Shown here: in pieces, positions 1 through 9,590 of the stretch
Layout: each line of letters begins with the position of its first letter
Position numbering within the stretch: the stretch's first letter is position 1
Source: Gymnopilus junonius
Taxonomy: Eukaryota; Basidiomycota; Agaricomycetes; Agaricales; Galerinaceae
Direction: 5' to 3'
Assembly: GCA_015501075.1 (NCBI GenBank)
Contig: JADNYJ010000739.1
Location: forward strand, 1 to 14,500
DNA: 14,500 nt
Notes under the pieces: model-generated
Databases searched by the model: none
Told to the model about the DNA's origin: nothing
Seen by the model: the letters and a program-made list of their open reading frames with translations, nothing else
Translations under genes and position numbers: made by a program

Positions 1-83
1 ACTACAAGTTTCATGCCATCGACGACAGAAGACCCGCCAGAGCCACCTATAAGCGGCTGGACGAGGGACTTGAGCGTATCCAT
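1..83 (-). CDS. N-terminal fragment of a minus-strand gene, possibly BCS1-like AAA ATPase
   Basis: The complement strand opens with ATG at 83–81 and reads 27 codons without a stop to the window edge: MDTLKSLVQPLIGGSGGSS, then VVDGMKLV. From memory this resembles the start of fungal BCS1-type mitochondrial chaperones, which have a short amphipathic N-terminus followed by a 'lKL.vLGt' membrane segment, but only the leader is inside the window and no AAA motif can be seen. If the reading is right, the protein would be an inner-membrane AAA ATPase. The upstream flank (84–180) has no clear TATA box. The assignment is tentative, and the fragment could be any protein with a similar leader. Confidence 0.35.
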   Translation of the reverse strand, partial: MDTLKSLVQPLIGGSGGSSVVDGMKLV

Positions 84-1731
84 ATCTAGGACAGCGGGTG
101 AGGAGTGGTGGTAATAGTTGAGAAACGAAAACAGGTACCACGGTCGACGAGCTATTTAGTTCCAAGATACTGTGAGAACAGGTCAGACAATTACGCTGTG
201 TGACTTGGCAGCACACAGTATTTTGAGAATGACTGGTACTGCGGGTCCGGCACCGAGCAGTCGAGAAGGGGGTAGACGGCGAATGAATGAAGGATGCAGT
301 GAAGACAACCGTAGGCTGTACTGGGCGAGTACACTGCTTGTCGTCGAAGCTAGTCAAGACGCGTCAGCACTGCCCATTTCCAACTAATACCCACTCATCT
401 CCCTCTGCCTCGAGGCATCAGGGTCGCACAAAAACAGTTCACTATCCCCGACAGCGGCCCGCTTCACGCCACACAAGTGGTACCGACCTTAACTGGACAC
501 AGCGCGACTGGAATTAAGTTCAGAATCTACACATCCGGTGCCAATGTCATGAAAAGCTCTCTTGAGACGGAAAGTTGAATGAAATGAGTCCGTATACGTG
601 GAAAGGATAGCACACCGCTTCTGCATAACTTTCACTGTCTTCGCCGAAAACCGTACAATGGCGGAGGTAAGTGTTCGGGTTGGCTCAGCTCTATTCCATT
701 ATCTAATCTCACGGACTTCAGGCGCTGTACCCCGTGCTACATATCGTTGCCAAGGACTTCATTCCGTCAGATGGAGGACGCTTTGGGTGTACCTCTTTCC
801 CCAAACAGGTGGAAAAGAATGAAATGACTTTCTGCTGTGGGCCGCACTAACTAAGCGCTAAGTCACGATAATATTCGGAGCCTGTAGTGTTAATGACTTC
901 TCTGTGGACAGAGATAGGAGTAGTTATCTCCAGCATCCATTTGGACCAAACAGCTGTCAAAGGAGCCACGCGATACTCGAGCCACTGTATGAATGACCTC
1001 CATCTAAACATCGTACAGTGAGAATGAAGCTAAAGAAAGTTCAGGAATTCACACCGGCTGGTTCTTGAGTCTTCACCAGCCGGATCCCATTCACCATTCT
1101 AATCTTATCCGTCGAAGCCGGACCGATGGAATGGAAACACTTGCTCTAGTTATTGCTCCAAGCTTTGTCGCACTCGCCGATATCCTCTTTGGAACGGAAT
1201 CCAACGATGTTTATAATGAGCAATAAAACAAAGAAATGTCTTCGAATTACAAGATCATAAAAAATATTAAAATAAAACCGAGTGACAGACAATTAAGGAT
1301 CGGAAGAGCTTATTCTACCTATATTCTTCACGCCATCCAAGGAGACACCACATATTCGTAATTTATGCCTCTTTATTCGACCAGATTGTCTCGAGATTTC
1401 AGTATAATTGTCGCATTTGCTGCCTTCAAAAACACTTGAACCTAAAAATAGACACTAGTACAAAGGGATCGCCTTCCCTACGCTACGTCACTGAGTTCGT
1501 CCCTTCTTGCGCACACTAATTCTGATTCATCATTGTCATTATCATGCAGACTTAAATGCGACCTCTCTGCTATCTTCCCTCTAGGCCAAAATTCCGGTTT
1601 GCCTCCCTGAGCTGTGTTGCAAATCGTCATGGGGCTCGTGGGCATTATCTCAGAAAGAAGCAAGCTTTTGTCTTGATCCCCTGACTGCATAACAAATTGT
1701 AACCGGAACCCACTACTTGTCATTACCTGTC
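84..1731. other. intergenic region, no recognisable gene
   Basis: Open frames here are short (under 100 codons), have no recognisable domain and lack convincing splice structure. The region would hold the divergent promoters of the left-edge gene and the SDR gene. The only clear structure is a perfect 9-bp inverted repeat at 1054–1083. An AT-rich patch lies at about 1225–1280. No terminal repeats or transposase remnants were seen. Confidence 0.6.
1054..1083. repeat. perfect 9-bp inverted repeat (hairpin)
   Basis: CCGGCTGGT at 1054–1062 is exactly complementary to ACCAGCCGG at 1075–1083, with a 12-nt loop between. The stem is GC-rich in otherwise AT-leaning intergenic DNA. Its role is unknown: it could be a dimeric factor site or a structured transcript element, and chance cannot be excluded. 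Confidence 0.6.
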
Positions 1732-2686
1732 ATGTCTTCTCCAGAGAACACTACCCCACCTCGACCTTCGCGTTCTCTGACAGGTCGAGTTGCGATTGTC
1801 ACCGGTGCTGGTTCCAGGGCAGCAGGTATCGGCAACGGACGCGCTGCTGCGATCCTCCTCGCAGAGGCAGGCGCACACATATTATGCTTGGACATCAATT
1901 TAGAATGGGCAGAAGTTACAGTATCGATGATTGAAAAAGAATTTGGAAAGGACATGGCCATCGCTCTCAAAATCGACGTCACCAAGGAAGATGAATGTAA
2001 ACTGGCCGTGGACACCGCACTTGACCGATTCGGTCGGCTGGATATCCTCGTCAATAATGTGGGCGTGGGTGGGCCGACGGGTACTGCTGTGGATGTTGAT
2101 GCCAAGCAGTGGGCTAGAGGGCTTGAGATAAACGTCACCAGCATGATGCTCATGACCAAATACGCAGTTCCGGCTATGGAGAACAATGAGTTGCATCCTA
2201 TAGCAGGAAGGGAAGCATCGTCAATATTGCAAGCGTTGCAGGTCTTGTTGGCGGAACTCCTATTCTTCTCTATCCCACCAGCAAAGGAGCAGTGGTCAAT
2301 ATGACAAGAGCCATGGCAGTTCATCATGCTCCGAGCGGCATCAGAGTTAATTGTGTTTGTCCAGGTGAGTAGTTGAATATAAATGTTGGGATCTGCAGTT
2401 TCCAGCTTTAATGCGCGTCCAAAAAGGAATGTTATATACGCCCATGATTTACAAGCATGGACTGTCGCCTGAAGTCAGAGAATCTCGTCGTAACCGCAGC
2501 CTGCTCAAAACCGAGGGAAATGGATGGGACACTGGTTGTGCTGTGAGATTCTTGGCTAGTGATGAGGCAAGGTGGATGACAGGAGTAATACTACCTGTCG
2601 ATGCTGGGGCTACTGCGGCACCGGCAGGAGGCGGAATAGGCGAAGGCATGTCTTCTACTCTTGCAGGCGGCACCGAAGAAGCATGA
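1732..2686 (+). CDS. short-chain dehydrogenase/reductase (classical SDR), frame broken once
   Basis: This is an NAD(P)-dependent oxidoreductase of the classical SDR family, substrate unknown. The first ATG in frame is 1732; the open frame extends upstream only to a TTG. Visible motifs are the dinucleotide-binding TGAGSRAAGIG (residues 24–34), Asp54 after beta-2 (suggesting NAD preference), IDV at 81–83, NNVG at 108–111, Ser in VNIAS, catalytic YPTSK (Tyr about 175, Lys about 179) and the NCVCPG motif. A 62-nt intron (2365–2426) joins CPG to MLYTPM. Conceptual length is 291–292 aa, ordinary for the family. Between AMENN (ending 2187) and GSIVNIAS (from 2211) the frame shifts. Removing 2190–2203 or 2190–2206, both GT...AG, restores it, as would one extra base. 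The gene may therefore be intact, mis-sequenced or a recent pseudogene. An AATAAA lies 56 nt past the stop. Confidence 0.85.
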
Positions 2687-2741
2687 GGCATAACGTCGTG
2701 GCCAACTTTCAGTTGCAACCTTTTTTCGATTCTACTCCAAG

Positions 2742-2747
2742 AATAAA
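2742..2747 (+). terminator. putative polyadenylation signal of the SDR gene
   Basis: AATAAA lies 56 nt downstream of the SDR stop codon (2686), a plausible distance for a fungal 3' end signal. Fungal signals are degenerate, so this rests on position and exact match only. Confidence 0.35.
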
Positions 2748-2892
2748 AGCACTACAATACTGACCAGGGGCATTTTGTCAAAGTTTCTCAAAGCGAAACA
2801 TTATTGTAGGATGAAATTGAGATAAATAACTTGGGATACAAATGAGAGGGCTGCCGAGGATCCGGCCCGCTCTGTTTAGTTTTACGCTCCGC

Positions 2893-2900
2893 TTTAAATA
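2893..2900 (+). promoter_or_regulatory. TATA-like element upstream of the 36-codon ORF and dioxygenase
   Basis: TTTAAATA lies 74 nt before the ATG of the 36-codon ORF at 2974 and about 270 nt before the dioxygenase ATG at 3174. No better TATA-like site lies nearer to 3174. It may therefore drive one transcript carrying the short ORF in its leader. This is inferred from spacing. Confidence 0.35.
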
Positions 2901-2973
2901 GATAAGCTCAGACGTGCCAGTGGTCAATCAAATTCTACCCTCATTCTGACAACGTTCTCGACTTGTTCTCGAC

Positions 2974-3084
2974 ATGTCTCTAGCTTGCTTCGACAATATT
3001 CCAGCCCTTGATACCGTTTCTTTTCAACGGCCTGACACAAAGCGCAAATTTCAAGGCAAGATTCGCAATAAAGGTCGTGACTAA
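2974..3084 (+). pseudogene. 36-codon ORF resembling the dioxygenase N-terminus (truncated copy or uORF)
   Basis: ATG at 2974 opens a 36-aa frame ending with TAA at 3082–3084. Its core FDNIPALD...P.TK.KF....IR lines up with the dioxygenase start FSSVPVLD...PEGKLQF..QLR, with identical spacing of the F..(I/V)P.LD, P..K..F and R positions. This is the usual N-terminal pattern of the isopenicillin-N-synthase-like family. After the IR the similarity stops and no oxygenase sequence follows. It is most simply a remnant of a tandem duplication cut after about 100 bp. If transcribed with the downstream gene, it would act as an upstream ORF ending 89 nt before the main ATG. An alternative first exon is unlikely, because it duplicates rather than extends exon 1. 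Confidence 0.55.
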
Positions 3085-3173
3085 TCGCGTCATCTCACAC
3101 AATCATGGACCATGGAAGAAACGGCGATGACATGAGATAGGAGGCTTTACAATCACTTAATCCCCGTACCACC

Positions 3174-4603
3174 ATGTCCTCGACATCTTCAGTCGACTTT
3201 TCTTCCGTTCCGGTGCTCGATTACTCCCTTATTAACACACCGGAAGGCAAACTCCAATTCTTAGACCAACTACGATACGCCCTGATCAATGTTGGATTCT
3301 TGTATCTCGCAAACCACCCGGTATCCCAGACGGACATCGACTCGTTGATAGGCTATATACCCAAACTTTTCGCCTTACCAGAAGATGCCAAGGAGATAAT
3401 CCGAATGGCGAATTCTGAACATTTCCTTGGATATTCGAGGTTCGGAGCGGAACTGACGAAGGGAGCGGTGGATCAGCGCGAACAGTTTGATTTTGCGACG
3501 AGGCATGTTTCGAGGTACAAGAAAGGGGATCCTGATCATTACAGGCTTTGGGGACCTTCTCAGGTGCGTTATTCAAGCAAATTTTTGACTTTGACGGCGT
3601 AGGCTGACACTTTGATTACTAGTGGCCAGACGAGAAACTTATCCCGGGTTTCAGAGAAGTGCTCGAAAGTTACTTGGATCAAGTACAAGAGCTCAGCTAC
3701 AAATTCAGCTCTTTAATTTCCGAGTCTTTCAGTCTTGGTCCAGATGGTCTTTCACAATTTTATGAAGCTCCGGAACTGATGCAACATCGGAGCAAAATTG
3801 TTCAGTATCCCGTAGTTGAAGGTTCAAGTGATCAGGGCGTTGGACCTCATTACGATGCCGGCTTTCTGACATTCGTACGCACTTCACATCATAAATTATC
3901 CCACAATATTCATTTTGACATGACTTTAGTTATTACAAGCATCATCACATCGAGGACTACAGGTGCAAAACCTTTCTGGACAATGGATTGATGCACCACC
4001 TATACCAGGAACTTTTGTGATCAATCTCGGGAAGGGTAAGTCGTGTTTAAATAATTCGGACTTTCTAATATTAAATTAAATTGTATCCTTCAGCCCTGGA
4101 ATTCATCACTGGTGGCCTGGCTCGGGCCACCTCTCACCGGGTTTTGTCGCCTAAGGGTGATACCCCGCGTTACTCAGTGCCCTTCTTCCAAAACATAGGG
4201 CTGGATACCAGGCTTACGGACCACGTTCTGGCATGTAAGCCCCGTAGCTTATTTTACGTTATCGATCCCCGTATTTCATTCCCTTAGTCCCTCCGGAAAT
4301 TTTGGCTCTTAAAGAAAAACGAGGCACGGTTGGTGCGACGGATTGTAAGCTAAAGCGATTCTTCCAGTATGGCGTGAGCTCAACCCTTATTAGCTGTAAA
4401 CTTCACCGAATTCGATAAGGAGCCCTCTGGAAAGGTCAATTTAATTGGAAGAGTCAAGTATGTATCCCCTCCTCAAATCCTTCTTCTTACCAGCCGACTT
4501 CTTCGTCTATAGGAGTCATCCTGATGTAGCGGAACGGCACTACCCTGAATTATTCAAACAAATATTCCCTAATGGCTTTAGCGGGAAAGGAAGCGCGTAT
4601 TAA
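3174..4603 (+). CDS. 2-oxoglutarate/Fe(II)-dependent dioxygenase, isopenicillin-N-synthase-like
   Basis: This is a non-heme iron dioxygenase that would couple 2-oxoglutarate decarboxylation to oxidation of an unknown small molecule. Seven exons (3174–3563, 3623–3874, 3930–4035, 4094–4234, 4288–4344, 4394–4457, 4513–4603) join through six GT–AG introns of 49–59 nt into 366 codons with no frame conflict. The DIOX_N region covers about residues 10–110 (VPVLD, ALINVGFLYL..HPV, FLGYSRFG). The catalytic jelly roll follows: His206 and Asp208 in GPHYDAGF, distal His264 in ATSHRVLSP, and the 2OG-binding Arg275 and Ser277 in PRYSVPF. All iron and co-substrate ligands are therefore present. Length is typical, and no signal peptide is seen, so it is probably cytosolic. 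It lies 3' of an SDR on the same strand. The family includes tailoring enzymes of secondary metabolism, but the substrate cannot be deduced here. Confidence 0.93.
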
Positions 4604-5412
4604 TTTGCGTCCTTCTTGAATTGAAGCCTGTTACTTCGATATGTATTTTTTACTTGTATCAAATGTACCGTTTTATGCACTGTACCATCTGTATGTCAGA
4701 TTTAGCAATCCTATCCAAGTGCTCGCTTAAATTTCTCTCTAGCGATTTACGGTGTCAATGATCACTTGCTACTTAAAAATCGTAGTAAACGCCCCGACGT
4801 AAGAGCTTGTCCAGAGAGTACCTTTCGAAATTTGAATCCGGACAAGTAGATGACGTTCATCGGATGCTCGACCAAAGGATAATATCAGTTCTGTTGCGAT
4901 GGATGATGTAAGAAGAAAAATATAGGTGGGACTGGGAGTTGGGATGGTGCGTTTATGCCCGCGTTTTATCACTTATTTGGATTACGGACTTGAATTTCAT
5001 CTAGAAGAAGGACGACCTTGAGTGAATTTGAGATCGACAAAGAAAGAAACGCACTTGAAACCAGTGTCTTTTTCACGCACTACTTGGTCACTGATGTCAA
5101 TTGGTTGCCAACGGTTCTGGAACTCCATATAAAAATACGGGGGAAATTAAGTAGTAGAGTCAAGTCAGCGGTCGGCTCGTGAACAAGGACTTCGATGATT
5201 CGTGCTTCGTGTACGTCAAAAAATATAATCTTTACCGGCACGAGCGCAGACACTATACACCGGAAGGGATGTAAATGTTCGCCTGCCCATCAAAGTACTA
5301 GGGACGCGCGCCACGGATACAGGGACGGGCAGTATCACTTTGCTCGAAACACGTGCCGCGGCCAATTTAACACAGTAAAACACAGAAGGTTTTAGACCCC
5401 TCGATGTTTAAA

Positions 5413-5439
5413 ACACTGAAAACATATTAAAAACAGTGT
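5413..5439. repeat. AT-rich inverted repeat upstream of the trypsin-fold gene
   Basis: ACACTG at 5413–5418 is complementary to CAGTGT at 5434–5439 around a 15-nt A-rich spacer. It lies 30 nt before the TATA box at 5469. Several AAAACA-type words surround it (5375–5460). A dimeric activator or repressor site is possible; this is inference from position. Confidence 0.3.
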
Positions 5440-5468
5440 GAAAAACCACCCTGTTTTAATCATCCAGG

Positions 5469-5475
5469 TATAAAA
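5469..5475 (+). promoter_or_regulatory. TATA box of the trypsin-fold gene
   Basis: TATAAAA lies 54 nt upstream of the ATG at 5523. Transcription would start about 30 nt downstream and leave a leader of about 20–25 nt, common for strongly expressed fungal genes. Confidence 0.55.
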
Positions 5476-5522
5476 CCCAGCACTACTGGCAGTGCCAAAC
5501 CACAATCATTCTTACTTGAAAG

Positions 5523-7702
5523 ATGTCCGAAATGTCCGACGATACGAAGAGTACGTGCTGCCCCCTCGTCTGTTCCACTTACGAGCGTTTCGTTCTTTTG
5601 TAGTCATTTGTTTGAGCGATGCGGATCTTACGGCCCTCAATTTCCTTGGTCCTGGTGAGTACCTCCGCCCTTTCACATGTGTATCCCTCGCTTATCGTTA
5701 CGTCCCTAGACGCTGCTCAGGGGGTCATCGAGTTCATCACGTCCGCCAGGAATGTTCCTCAGTACTTCGGATGCGAGTGTCTTAGTCTTTTCGTGTCTCG
5801 TCTCTATACTTACCAACTTGGTCTTTAGGGCTCACTGTTTTCCAGGTCGCGTGTCTCAGCACCCAGCTCAAGTACCAGCAAAGTCCTCCTCCGTCCCCCA
5901 CGTCCAGCAAGATTACGCTTCCCTCACAGGCGTCCGCCTCCACTGTTGGTGACGATGACTACATCTCGCCCTTCGAGCGCGCATACTTCTACAACGGCAT
6001 CGCCGACGACCCTCCTTCCCTCTTCCAGCGTTCTGATCTCATCCAGCGTCCTTTCCCCATCCCTGAAGAGAGGCCTACAGAGAGACACTCCGCCACTCCG
6101 GTGAAGACCGCCCACACCGCCAACCACCCTATCCTCAAGAACCAGCTTTGGAAGGAATCCGTTGCGCCTGAGATCATCGCTTTGTGCAAAGAGGCGAGTC
6201 GTGGCATCCGCATCTCGACGATGCTGCCTGTGCGTTTCTCTACCGTTAATGAACACGGCAAGGACGTATTCGATGACCACATCGTTCTGTGGATCTCCGT
6301 TCATCCTAACACCACCAAGGAGACCAGCTGCCGTGACGCCAACGCCCCCATCCTCAACATCTTCGCCAAATACAACATCCACGACGTCGCAGTCCACTGG
6401 ATCGAGGGCGCTATGGAGTCTCTCGCTGGTCCTCCTGAGATGATGCCGGTCGCCAGAGACACCAACCCGACTCACTGGATCCGCCGAGCTATCACAGCCG
6501 TCCTGGGCGTCCCCCTCGTTGCGCAGGCCATGGCAAACGCAGACACGGACTCGCAGGGCTCACTCGGTCTTTACTTCCACCGTGGTAAGGACCGACATGG
6601 CAAGAAGAGCAAGGAGGTTATGGCGATCACCAACAAACATGTCGTGTCGAAGAAGACCAATGAGGACTACGAGTACATTGGCCTCCGGGGTGCACGAAAG
6701 CAGTATATCCGTAATTGCGGTCATCGGCGCTTTCAACAGCTCCTCGATGAGACTCGTGCTTTGCTTGCTGAGAAGCTCTGTGACGCCAAGGAGTGCGCCG
6801 AGCAGCTTGCGGAGCTGTTGGGGAATCGGCCTGAGGAGGAAGATGCGAGCTATAACTTGGACTTGAAGTATAAAGAGCAAGACATGCAAATGGCGGTGTC
6901 GGACGTTGGTATCCTCACTGATTTTTTCAAGCTCCTCAAGTCCAGCTGGAGCGATAGCCTCGATCGTATCGTCGCCTGGCTCGACTGGGCACCCAAGATC
7001 GCCAATGACGTCGACCCCCGCGGCTACACTCGCGACATAGGCGTCATGACGCTCGAAAAGAACAAGTTCATCAAGAACTTCAAGGGAAACGTCGTCTACC
7101 TTGGTCCGTTCTTCTCTTGTCTCTCTTTCTTTTTCTTATCTTCGTCTAAATGGAAACATAAATTTTTCAGCTGGCAAGTTCACCCGCACCGAGATCGTCG
7201 CTTGCTTCTACCCCAACGCCCCCATTGACAACCCCCCGTATTCGAGTACCCGAAGAACCATCTCTTCAGGCTCTCGGGTTTCGTCGACGCCGCAGGCCTC
7301 TCGAACCCTTACTCCCTCGACCAGAACAACAACCCTCGCTTCACCGTTGCCAAGCAAGGGCAGACGACCGACCTTACCTTTGGTCGCCAGTCCGAGCTCG
7401 AGGCGTACACCTGTAGAAATCTCGAGGGCGAGTCCTGGGAGGTCGCAGTGCTCAACTGGGGGGGAGGCAGCGGCAAACACGGCAATTTCTCGGCTAAAGG
7501 TGACTCTGGCGCGGCTATCTTCAACGCGCATGGTAAGCTGGTCGCCCTCCTGCACGCCGGAATGTCCTCCCGTGGTGGCATGTCCAACCATGTCACGTTC
7601 GGAATCCCTGGTCACTATGTCAGGGACCTCGTCTTGCAGCAGTACCCCAATGCCGATTTCTCTCGACTGACGTATGAAGACGACGACGGAACCGCAGCCT
7701 AG
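5523..7702 (+). CDS. trypsin-fold hypothetical protein of a mushroom-specific family, one frame break
   Basis: Recognised as a basidiomycete family of unknown function with a trypsin-like fold in its C-terminal half. Exons: 5523–5550, 5604–5654, 5710–5778 (or –5776), 5829 (or 5860)–7103, 7171–7702; introns of 53, 55, 50 (or 83) and 67 nt. The third junction is ambiguous, as both options keep the frame. The conceptual product is about 640–651 aa. Candidate triad residues are His in ITNKHVV (codon 6638–6640), Asp in TRDIGVMT (7034–7036) and Ser in AKGDSGAAIF (7505–7507), so a protease is possible but unproven. A charged, helix-rich insert (about 6720–6880, LLAEKLCDAKECAEQLAELL) separates His and Asp. 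No signal peptide is seen, suggesting an intracellular protein. One base is missing in the C tract at 7232–7237: upstream reads FYPNAPIDNPP, downstream FEYPKNHLFRL, both family-like. An in-frame ATG at 6101 is internal. Confidence 0.8.
7232..7237 (+). other. single-base frame break in a C6 tract
   Basis: Both flanks encode recognisable family sequence in different frames. Seven Cs instead of six would join them. Homopolymer miscounting during sequencing is the simplest cause; a real null allele is the alternative. Confidence 0.7.
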
Positions 7703-7970
7703 AGTCTCCAAGTCGTTTATTGGCTGTTTCCGCCCTCCATCATCAGTGATCAGTGTCTTTTCCCCTCGACTCTTTTTCTATCCTATGGTTCGTTGGTTTC
7801 AAACGCGTGTCTTTCCACGGTCGTTTCGCTGCAAACGTTTGGTCCCTTTCTTTGCCTTGTCATTTTTTCGTACTCCTAACAGACGGACTTTGTCGTTCTA
7901 GATCTGCGACGATTCCGCACGCTTCGGTTTTTGTGCCCCTCGACTTCCGTCTTGACTCGTTTCTTGGCTT

Positions 7971-8048
7971 GGTAATGTAATTTATCGGTTGGTAATGTAA
8001 TTTATTGGTTGGTAATGTAATTTATCGGTTGGCTCTCAATGTAATTTT
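7971..8048 (+). repeat. three tandem 20-bp repeats with UGUAAUUUA sites, plus a degenerate fourth
   Basis: The unit GGTAATGTAATTTATCGGTT occurs at 7971–7990, 7991–8010 (one C-to-T change) and 8011–8030. A decayed fourth copy (AATGTAATTTTT) ends near 8048. Each unit carries TGTAATTTA (7976–7984, 7996–8004, 8016–8024), which fits the UGUAnnnUA pattern bound by Puf4-type PUF proteins. The repeats lie about 270 nt past the stop of the trypsin-fold gene, so they may be in its 3' UTR. UGUA words also act in cleavage and polyadenylation. Confidence 0.75.
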
Positions 8049-9011
8049 TTACTGTATTACATGTACTATCACTTCACTGTTATTCCCCGACTTGAGGCAA
8101 TAACCCCTTCATGACTTGAAGTTAAAGCATCAATCCCTGTCTGATGATATCCCCCCATGGCTGCTATCTATGCGAATAATTAAATGCAACGGTGCTTCCT
8201 GTGATTGATTATTAGTTCATCACGAGCCACGATCTTCTGGTTGCAGTTTGACCTGGAGAGCATGCAACGTGCGTCTGACCGTTTGACATCTCACACATCT
8301 CAACTTCAATCACTTGGAACCCGTTCTACTAGCAATAGGTTTCGCGTTGCGCTTTTCATCGCGCTTCCGAATAACCTCTCTTGGTGCTTGGAATGTTAGA
8401 CGCCTGAGTAAGTAATGGCGGCTCAAGCTATCCATGTCCAGGGACCATGGTTCAACTATCTTTCTGCAAACTTTGTTGCATTCGGATATTTCATTTTAAT
8501 ATCCTGGAAGCAAATTATTCTCCTCCGGGCGCTGCCTCGCGTCATAAATGGGTATAATCTAAATTTAGACACCTATGTATGTGACATTGTCAGATACAAA
8601 GCACAAGCCCAAGCTCAAAACAAACAAACTTCAGAGCGAAATGCGTCCTCATACAAGTTCTTCCTGAACCAATCTTATAAACTTTGCTGCTAGTAATGGG
8701 CCTACGGGTGTATGAGAGACAAGGAGCATTGTATTGATAAGTGCATTTGGACATGATTTGGGAGTTGGGAATTGAACATTGAATGCTGAGTAAACAGTAT
8801 TTTTTCTCCTTTTGTGCTGAGAGGGCTTGTCACTGCCGTGAATCACAGTGAACACCAAGTGAACACTGGACATTGCTGCCGTCTTTTATGTACCCTGCTA
8901 ACTACATGTCAATTCCTGACTGGGAGATGTTTTTTGTTTGAACACGTCCTCTGAGAGTTAAGAACTGCCAAGTAATATAACGACACGTCTTGGTTGGCAC
9001 GTGCATAGTCC

Positions 9012-9118
9012 AAAGTTGAATGCCGAAAGTTGAAAGTCGAAAGGTCGGGAGATAAAAAATCGGAAGTTGAAAGTTGAAAGTCGAAATCCAAAGTCCAAAA
9101 ATTGAAAGTTGAAAATCA
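9012..9118. repeat. degenerate GAAAGTT / GAAAGTC minisatellite
   Basis: A purine-rich tract has repeated words of about 7–8 nt (GTTGAAA, GTCGAAA, CGGAAGTTGAAAG) interrupted by short spacers. The complement gives an artificial F/L/S-rich frame over 8902–9183. It looks like replication-slippage DNA, with no sign of a transposon terminus. Confidence 0.55.
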
Positions 9119-9469
9119 GGAAGGAAAAAAGGCGAAAAGAAATCCAAAGGGTATACAGTAAATAGAATAGAATAGGTAACCAACCATACCCGACGTGTTG
9201 GTGCTGGCAGTAGAAGCGCTCAAAACAGAAGTAGAGGAGTACTTAATCAGTGTGGGTAGCATGAGCAGTTGTTCCAATTCATATCCATACTTATTCGACT
9301 TTAAAACCCAAGTCGCCTTAGACGCGGTCACTACTTGCTTAATTAAGAGGACGCGTTTGGATCACGTGTAGCGCGTTACGGAGACAAAATCCAGATTATG
9401 ATACTAAATGGATTACATAAAAATGAGTTTGGTTCATTGGAAAGGGTATACATAAATAGACGGAAAATC

Positions 9470-9590
9470 TATAGTAGAAGTAGAAGTAGTAACGGTGTAG
9501 TAATAGCCGAAGTACGCATCTAAAACTACACTAACACTGATACTGATACCAATACTAATACTAAGTGTGAGAGTAAGAGTAAGACGGCGG
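9470..9590. repeat. cluster of short tri-/hexanucleotide microsatellites
   Basis: AGTAGA repeats (about 9472–9491), ACTGAT/ACTAAT hexamers (about 9534–9562) and GAGTAA repeats (about 9570–9582) follow each other. All are imperfect and short. They look like simple slippage products. Confidence 0.5.

Larger units (their letters stand above)
4604..5522. other. intergenic region with promoter elements
   Basis: There is no convincing gene between the dioxygenase stop and the next ATG. It holds a TATA box near the right end, an AT-rich inverted repeat just before it, and a second TATA-like site at 5128–5135 (TATAAAAA). That second site lies 60 nt before an unrecognised 66-codon frame starting at 5195, which has no homology I know and is not called as a gene. 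Confidence 0.55.

Noticed and set aside
1713..2327. 204-codon minus-strand open frame opposite the SDR
   Set aside because: Shadow of the SDR coding strand, which has clear family motifs.
5195..5395. 66-codon frame downstream of a TATA-like site at 5128
   Set aside because: No homology or composition signal beyond spacing to the TATA-like site.
6101..7228. ATG 6101 as the start of the trypsin-fold gene
   Set aside because: The frame is open and protein-like upstream to about 5830 and connects by introns to an ATG just after a TATA box.
7238..7269. A 32-nt GT...AG intron as the explanation of the frame break at 7232–7237
   Set aside because: It would restore the frame but remove FEYPKNHLFRL, which fits the family; one missing C is simpler.
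8205..8693. Two plus-strand frames (8205–8399 and 8415–8693)
   Set aside because: No domain, no supporting splice structure, and located in the repeat-rich 3' region.
8902..9183. Minus-strand frame rich in Phe, Leu and Ser with periodic pattern
   Set aside because: The periodicity comes from the GAAAGTT minisatellite, not from a protein repeat.
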